DNA of 64,000 bases from Paragorgia papillata. Lineage: Eukaryota; Cnidaria; Anthozoa; Scleralcyonacea; Coralliidae. The position numbers and the translations under genes were made by a program. The notes beneath the pieces were generated by a model that ran no database searches, was not told the origin of the DNA, and saw nothing but the letters and a program-made list of their open reading frames with translations. This document shows, in pieces, positions 57,697-64,000 of the stretch; position 1 is the first letter of the stretch; every line of letters begins with the position of its first letter. The DNA lies in contig JAWNZC010000090.1 in the NCBI GenBank assembly GCA_035771165.1, forward strand, positions 62,001 to 126,000, given 5' to 3'.

Positions 57697-58432
57697 CTAT
57701 GCCGAAACGGGTCTGCATTGCTGTTGCCGAATTTTACTAAGAACCATTAAATGATCGCGGTGTCTTACTCTAGAAAGGGCTACATATGCAAAACCATTTG
57801 GCATATTGGGAATATCGAGCCACAGAATAACTTCATTCAAAGTTTGTCCTTGGGATTTAGCAATCGTGAAAGCGTAACATGGGGTGAAAGGGTAACACGT
57901 GCAATGTGTTCCCTCCTTATCTGGGTATGTGACTGGGTGAATATTCACAATATTCCCTTTCAATAGAATGTACAACAGCTTGTTGTCCATTGACTATATC
58001 ATATTCTTTGTTTCGATTTTGAGTTATTACGACACGCATGTTTTTGTAAATGGGGATTGGTTCCATGTCATAGTCACATTGAACTACAGCTAAAAGGTGT
58101 AGAAGCTTGAAAAATTGCTTCTATGTTTGGTAAAAGTTAGTATGGTAGAATAAGGATGTTCAAGTAAAATGCGACGTATGTCATTGTCTGATGGCGTATC
58201 TTCATGAGATAGAATCAGAATGTTTTTCTGGAGAATACGGTCAAGAAGTTCCTGTGTTGGTTGCCAGTATCGAATATGTTGCAAGAAATGTTCGTATTCA
58301 ACGTCCATGATTCTGTATCGTTTGGTAAGTGAAAAATGTTGCACAATATTGTAAAACTTGTCTTGAAGTATATTTGGAACCTGGACAATCTTTTTATCAA
58401 CTGTTTCAATAGCTTGGATTTGTTGTGGGTCC
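57697..58432 (-). pseudogene. Helitron helicase C-terminal fragment
   Basis: Reads GDPQQIQAIETV, RYRIMDVEYEHFLQHIRYW and EDTPSDNDIRR, then after a break YPFTPCYAFTIAKSQGQTLN and AYVALSRVRH. It is the same helicase part as 3930-4700 on the other strand, with clear divergence. A frameshift or stop separates the two pieces near 58090. The N-terminal Rep part is absent. Confidence 0.88.
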
Positions 58433-58468
58433 CCTGTTATGGAGGGGCATTAGGGACAATAATAGCAT

Positions 58469-58674
58469 GATGTCGTGTCATCATGTCATTATATCGTGTC
58501 ATCATGTCATTATGTCGTGTCATCATGTCATTATATCGTGTTATCATGTCATTATATCGTGTCATCATGTCATTATACTGTGTCATCATGTTATTATATC
58601 GTGTCATCATGGCATTATGTTGTGTCATCATGTCATTATATCGTGTCATCATGTCATTACGTCGTACGCATTTC
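58469..58674. repeat. 21-bp minisatellite (TCGTGTCATCATGTCATTATA)n
   Basis: About ten copies with single-base variants. Frames open through it are artefacts of the 21-bp period. Confidence 0.95.
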
Positions 58675-58766
58675 TTGAATGTCAGTGGTGCACATTATCC
58701 ACCACTGCAGTACTCTATATAGTACTCTATATAGTTGGCTGTTTTGAGCTCTGAAACTGTAAAAAC

Positions 58767-59955
58767 ATGGCGGCGATGATGTCATTGGCAGCACGAAATC
58801 GAATTGTAAGTATTTAAATTTTTACAGTACAGTATCACAATCTTTCTATCTTTTCAAAAAGTCTTTTCAATCTAATATGTACAGTTTCAACTGGTAGTAT
58901 TAAATTGAAGTTAACAAAACTATTTTTAATATGTGGACATCTCGGCAAAGTTTATAGCAAGCGACATACAATCTTACATTTTAATACCAAGACGTTTTTT
59001 TGTCTGGGATCCCCATTTCTAAACTGAGATATGATAAATGTATTAGGTAGAGTGCTGCATAGGCAGTGTTTGCGATATGACAAAAGCAAAGCGAAAATCT
59101 TTGTGAACTGCCAAAATCTTAGTAAAGAAATGCTATTAACGTTTCGAGCAGAGATTTTTATCACAATATTAAAAAAGTAATATGACAAATACAGTTGCCA
59201 GTGTTAGGACCCATAATTTTATTTTCGATACATAGCTAGTGCTCAGTGGTAAAACAGAGATCTTATTCCACGTCCTGCTACATTTTAGCAGGAGGCAGGC
59301 GTTTTAGGCCGCGTTGGTACTGGAAGTGATTGCCGGACCTTTAGTTTTTCTCGAACGAGTTCCGGTTACCGGACCTATAGCCACTTAGTATATCGCAATC
59401 ACTGATTCATTTCAATTCATTTCCAGATTGCATATAATTTTGTTTTCTCAACAGGCTAGGCAAGGGCTCCAACAAACTCCCAGTCAGTTGATTTTCGATC
59501 ATTGCCGCATGATTCTTCAACAGGTTGTCAATGAAATGGAGAATGGTATAGCAAATTTCAATATTGATTATGCAAGGTATAGAGTTGATTGGGTTCTCAC
59601 CATGTTGGATGAGGGAGATAGTCATACAGAAGAACTGTATCGGTTGATTGTACAGGTTCAGCAAATTCTTGCCAGACTGGATGAAGACATTTATTACACA
59701 TCACCATTACAAAGGCATTTCTCTGGTTGCAAAGGACGTCCATCATTTCATATTCCTGAACAGCAGCTAGAATTATTTATTAACTTCAATTTTTCTGTAC
59801 CTCAGATAGCAAACATGTTAGGAGTTAGTTCAAAGACAATACACCGTAGACTTAAAGAATTTGGACTGTCAGTTAGACAAACATATGCAAGTTTAACAGA
59901 CAATGAATTGGACAATCTGGTTTCTGCAATTATCAGGGATTTTCCAAATTTTCCA
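58767..59955 (+). pseudogene. Truncated 5' end of a fourth IS3EU-type integrase gene
   Basis: Exon 1 is 58767-58805 (MAAMMSLAARNRI, then GTAAG). Exon 2 starts at 59455 and continues in phase: helical N-terminal region, then GRPSFHIPEQ and a helix-turn-helix (VPQIANMLGVSSKTIHRR) matching residues 120-170 of the element 2 integrase. At about 59955 homology stops and unrelated repeat sequence follows, so the catalytic core is lost. The open frame continues by chance to 60099. It may have been cut by the insertion that follows. Confidence 0.75.
58806..59454 (+). other. Intron of the truncated integrase gene
   Basis: Donor GTAAG at 58806, acceptor CAACAG at 59454. AT-rich, nothing else seen. Confidence 0.6.
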
Positions 59956-59971
59956 AAAATACCTGCAATGA

Positions 59972-60670
59972 GCGACCACCTGCCTTACGCGACCAGCGAC
60001 CACTTTTTAGTGTCCCAAACAAGATATTTACCTGTTATGAGCGACCAACTCAACGTAAAACTGCCGAAATACGTTAAAGAAATACCCGTTTTTTCATAGT
60101 AAACAAACGCGAATGCGACCACATGTGAAAACAAGAAACCGGAAGTGTTGCTCAATTGCCGTGTTACCGCATTTTAGTCTTGTTTTGCTTCTCTTTTGAG
60201 CATTATTTGATGAAAATCTCTGCGAATTTCTCCTGCCAAAGCCAAATACTTTTTAGTTGATGTTTGAGAGTTAATACAATGACTGAACAATCCAAAATCA
60301 TGAGTAATATTTGTTAACTTTAGACAAGTTGATCTTGACGATCGTTTACCGCGACAAGTTTGTATATTTTACAACGGCTTTTTAACTTGGAAAGGAAAGT
60401 GACAAAACTGAGTGTTCACATCTAAAAAAGACTACTGGAAGATCGTAAATAAAGCCAAGAGCTTTTAACAAGACCAAACCAGCGCAAAAATTGAATCTGA
60501 AACGTAACAAAAACACAGCGCAAAAACTGAAGTAAACGACAGTACGAGTCGCGGCGCTGCCAAAATGGCTGCTATGACGTCACCTCACTACCTGTCTGAA
60601 CGACCACCTGTCCTTAACGACCACTTTTACGTGGCACCTGGGGTGGTCGAAAAACTCAGGTTTCACTGTA
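59972..60670. mobile_element. Probable MITE that truncates the integrase
   Basis: Repeated GCGACCAC(C) motifs at the left (59976, 59999) and CGACCACCTGTCCTTAACG to GGTTTCACTGTA at the right. The right end, read inward as TACAGTGAAACCTGAG, looks like a transposon terminus. The left end is unclear. Non-coding. Confidence 0.4.
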
Positions 60671-60894
60671 TTCCCTGTATTATAATATTGTATTGTAATA
60701 TTCTATTAAGCCCTGGAGGGAGGGGATTATTAATTTCAGGTCATCAAGAGGGAAAGCGCTAATGGCCATACCGTGAATCACCTTGAGCCCGCGATATTAA
60801 GGTAATGTTAGCGGTTTTGCTATTTGATCTTACTTAAGATCGCTTGGGGATCGTTGGTTGCGCACATCATGTAAATTAGGCCTAGAACCAAATC

Positions 60895-63021
60895 ATGTTT
60901 TGCGGGAAAAGTAAAATGGCGGGTGATTTAAAATGCGATCATTTCAATTATTTTGACGTTCAAATCACACCAAATTCCGGCTATGTTTTATCTTGTGAAC
61001 GAGCTGAGCAAGTTCTCAGAGAGTTCGAGACACACACCACTTGCAAGTATTCTTGCTACAAGTCCAGATCATCCTTTGGCAAAACAGGTAAGATAGCCAC
61101 CACAGCGCTCGAGCGAGTTGTTAGGGCTCACGCTGTGGCACTGGCTAATTTATGAATTATTAACACTTTAATACCAACTTTACTTCAAAAAAACTTACTC
61201 GTGCAGATTTAAAAAAAACAAAACATCGCATCCACTGGGAAGATGGCAAAACTACCAATGGCAATGCAGGACTGAGATTTGATGGCGTCCCTTTCATTAA
61301 TATATTGGATAAAAAGTGGCTTGACTGCCAACACGGTGTAGACAGACACAATTACAGGAAGAAAAAGACGCCGAATAAAACAGTGAGTACAGTTCTGTGA
61401 ACACTTTACTAGACGTTTTACTGCCGATTTTTTTGTGTTCGTATCTTCTGTTTATTGTAATAACTCTCCGTAGACTTCCGAGAAACCCCCCCCCAAAAAA
61501 AACCCAAATAATAAACACCCCCCTAAAGTAAGCAAACCCTCGCATCTCAGACACAAAATTAAATCCTATTAAAAAAACCCACAGGTTTATGTATATATGC
61601 ATGTGTAAAGCACATATAATATACTTATTTTGAAACGAAAAATTCCCTCCAATTGTACACCAAAATAGCACGCCCCGCCTCCCCCCCCCCCCCCCCAAAA
61701 AAAAAAGCGCCCTCACTAAGGCACGACGGATCATTGAATGGGGGTTCGCAATTTGTCGGCTATTAATTAAACCTCTGCAAAAATATATTTACGACGTGTT
61801 TACAATATTCTTGGCTGTTCAGTTTTTTCTCTGCCAAACCTGTGCTTGAATGTTTCCCACCGCTATTTGCCCAACCCTCCCAACAAAAGTCATTTAAAGA
61901 GACACAAGTCTCCCTGTTCCAGAATTGAACATGCTGGGAAGGCCTCTATACACCTTTTCATATTTTAATACCAGCCCTCCTCCCTCACCCTACACATATA
62001 GAGATCGGACTACACTTACCGTCATCAGGGCTGAAAACATGTCTGATTTAATGCAGGTTGAGGTGGATGTAGACTTCGATAAAGTACGTACGTCTCTCCA
62101 AACCTGAAAGGCTCAGCACTAAAACGTAATTATAGGTACCAGTTTGATAAAACTCCGCGCTTTGTACGTCCTCCTAAATCTACTATTTAAAACTGATGAA
62201 GTAAGGTGTTGTCATTAAACTTTACATGTAGCAACGATTCTGTATGCATTTTTATGTAGCCCAGTGACTTCAAGAAAAGGCGATTCCGTGTTCAAGGAAC
62301 GAAGAAATTTGGCTGTGGCGCAAAAATCAAACTCCGCGAGGTTATAAAGTTCCAAGAATTTTCTATTCCGGTAGGTTCACACGTTACAGAAAGAAACACA
62401 TGTGTACGACAGCTATAGCTAACAAGGCCTTTGCTTAATTCTCAGATTGATAGCGATTCCAGAAAAAGACGCGACGTTGCTGCACTGAAGCTGAACTGAA
62501 AAGCTTTGGAAGAAAATACAAATGTTGGAGAACGGAGGATTTACAGACATTTGCCTAGTGTCACAGAACATACCCACTCACTTGGCGAGGTAAAGGTTTA
62601 CGTATGTTTACTTTATTGCGTTATTTGCAAATTCCAAACAACCTTTTAAGAGCAGAAAAAAGAGACGCATTGGTTTAATTTTTAGATGGGTGGGGTCGTG
62701 AAAGAGGTTTGCCCGATTTCGTTTTCAATTAATTCTGTCTAAATTGCCAGAATGATATTTTACGTATTCAGGCGTCAAAGAACAGGAGATATATAATGTA
62801 CTGTAGCCTAGTGTAAATAATGCCCGAATTTTATGATTTCTCAAATATTTTGGGGGTATCACCTCCACACTCGAGTAGCGAGACACCTGCTAGTAACACT
62901 CTTTTACTGCAAAGAAGTGAAGTTATAACAAAAATCTAATTTCTTACAGGCAACAGGAATATCCCAACCAGTCGACGAGAGAATAGTGCAGAAAATTAGT
63001 ACGGACCCATGCAGGCCCTAG
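60895..63021 (+). pseudogene. Second CaRF-domain gene, 5' part
   Basis: Exons with GT-AG borders and agreeing phases: 60895-61087 (MFCGKSKMAGD ... FGKTG), 61207-61382 (HRIHWEDGK, VPFINILDKKWLDCQHGVDRH), 62260-62370 (KKRRFRVQGTKK, KLREVIKF), 62446-62589 (RRIYRHLPSVTEH) and 62950-63021 (ISQPVDERI, ending at TAG). These make the same CaRF-type DNA-binding domain as 13298-24735 but are clearly diverged. TGA at 62497-62499 breaks exon 4 in frame, so it is probably a pseudogene unless a small unseen splice avoids it. Whether it belongs to another MULE or is a host CaRF gene cannot be told; no Ulp1 or SWIM part lies before the window end. Confidence 0.7.
61383..62259 (+). other. Intron 2 of the second CaRF gene
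   Basis: C-runs at 61487-61500 and 61680-61697. No gene or named repeat. Confidence 0.5.
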
Positions 63022-63502
63022 CAGCCGGCCAACAGGCAGCAGCTGAACTAGCAGACCCCCCACACGACTGTGCAACAGCAGGGGCAGAAATACAGACCCC
63101 CAACGTCTGTATGGCACAGTTGCACAGTACAGACCCGCACAAGCAACAGCAATTACCAAGCAGGCAACAGTGCAAGGACCCGCAAGAGCAGCACCTGCGG
63201 ACCAGCAACGTCTCACGTCTCATTAATTAAAGAGGAGAAAGTGACTAAGCAAATAGCAGATGTGTATATGGGACTGTGAACTCGTATTTAGTATCACTAT
63301 CCTCATCACAAAATGTTTCTAATTTTTTGTAGAAAGACTGCACACTGCAGCTTCCATAAATTAGTATTTAATTTTTAGTATTTCTCACTTATTTTATTTT
63401 ATTATACATATTTTCTATCATAATAAGTTAATAACAATAATAATAATAATATAAATAATAATAATAATAATAATAGTAATAATAATAATATAAATAATAA
63501 TA

Positions 63503-63541
<39 letters not shown>

Positions 63542-64000
63542 GTAGTAATAATAATTATAGTAATTTAGCGCGAGTATTGATTTGTTGCTTGAACGTTTGC
63601 GAGAAGAATACTCGAACACTAATAGTTTTTGATATACATATAATTTTACTTAACAAAGGAAAACTCGTTGCCATAGAATGCATTTGATTTAACTCTTCAG
63701 AGCACGAATGCAGAGACTGTCTGGTTTCGAATATTTACAAGTTATTTTATACGCTAGGTAGTAAAGGCGAGGCGGAAAAGCACTTAAGATTAGTGTCAAG
63801 ATAATTAAGGCGCGTTAATACAATTAGGCTATAAGTGATAACAAGATATAAATATGTACAAGTGTTGGCTGCGTGCGTACAGATTAAATCTAGGCGCGTC
63901 TACTTCCTAAAAGGTTTATGAAAATATATAGTACCTAAAAATAATGTTTATCTAAGTGTTCCCAAATTCGCATATTTTGCGCGCCATACGATCGCGTGGG
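63022..64000. other. Right edge: CAG-rich stretch and (AAT)n
   Basis: 63022-63220 is CAG/CAACAG-rich low-complexity DNA. (AAT)n with variants runs at about 63433-63560. The last 440 bp show nothing recognised. Confidence 0.6.

Noticed and set aside
58425..58754. Repetitive frames rich in Ser-Cys-His
   Set aside because: Produced by the 21-bp minisatellite.
1..64000. tRNA genes
   Set aside because: No stretch with a convincing A/B box pair and cloverleaf was found by eye; a covariance search would be needed to exclude them.

Overview
The window is AT-rich animal DNA: GT-AG introns, nested class I and II transposons, minisatellites and decayed rDNA. The transposon repertoire (IS3EU-like integrase elements, MULEs carrying CaRF, SWIM and Ulp1 modules, Helitrons, BEL/Pao) and an Ig-plus-kinase gene suggest an early-branching marine invertebrate, most likely a cnidarian, possibly a sponge. 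That assignment is an inference; nothing in the sequence fixes the species.

Layout. 1-1.5 kb: 3' end of a BEL/Pao retrotransposon with its LTR. 1.5-4.7 kb: a broken Helitron. 5.75-11.37 kb: IS3EU-like element 1, with 6-bp target duplication ATTACG. 11.5-30.9 kb: an orphan rDNA junction (28S 3' end, spacer, 18S 5' end, 28S internal segment). Its spacer was invaded by a MITE and then by a 16.3-kb MULE (13230-29506, 9-bp duplication GGCAAGAAG). Inside the MULE sits a TA-flanked Tc1/mariner-like element (15428-24575), and inside that an intact-looking IS3EU-like element 2 (16425-23569, duplication GTCTAC). 31-33 kb: T-rich repeats and an unrecognised minus-strand gene. 33.8-50 kb: a multi-exon gene for a protein with a Cys-rich segment, an Ig-like domain and a protein kinase; its first exon and upstream region are duplicated 7.4 kb downstream. 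50.4-57.1 kb: an intron-rich integrase gene on the minus strand with all three acidic residues, hosting a hAT insertion (53781-55828) in an intron. 57.1-60.7 kb: microsatellites, a Helitron helicase fragment and a truncated integrase gene. 60.9-63 kb: a second CaRF-domain gene.

The most interesting system is the IS3EU-like pair. Each element carries two convergent genes, an integrase-type transposase and a HECT-like E3 ubiquitin ligase with a CUE-like segment. Each gene starts in, or at the inner edge of, a long terminal inverted repeat (TIR). In element 2 the 447-bp TIRs end a few bases past both start codons, so both genes have the same promoter and leader. In element 1 the TIRs also encode a zinc ribbon, so both proteins carry the same N-terminal domain. 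Element 2 is open in both genes and its TIRs are almost identical, which suggests recent activity. How ubiquitin ligation serves transposition is unknown from sequence alone.
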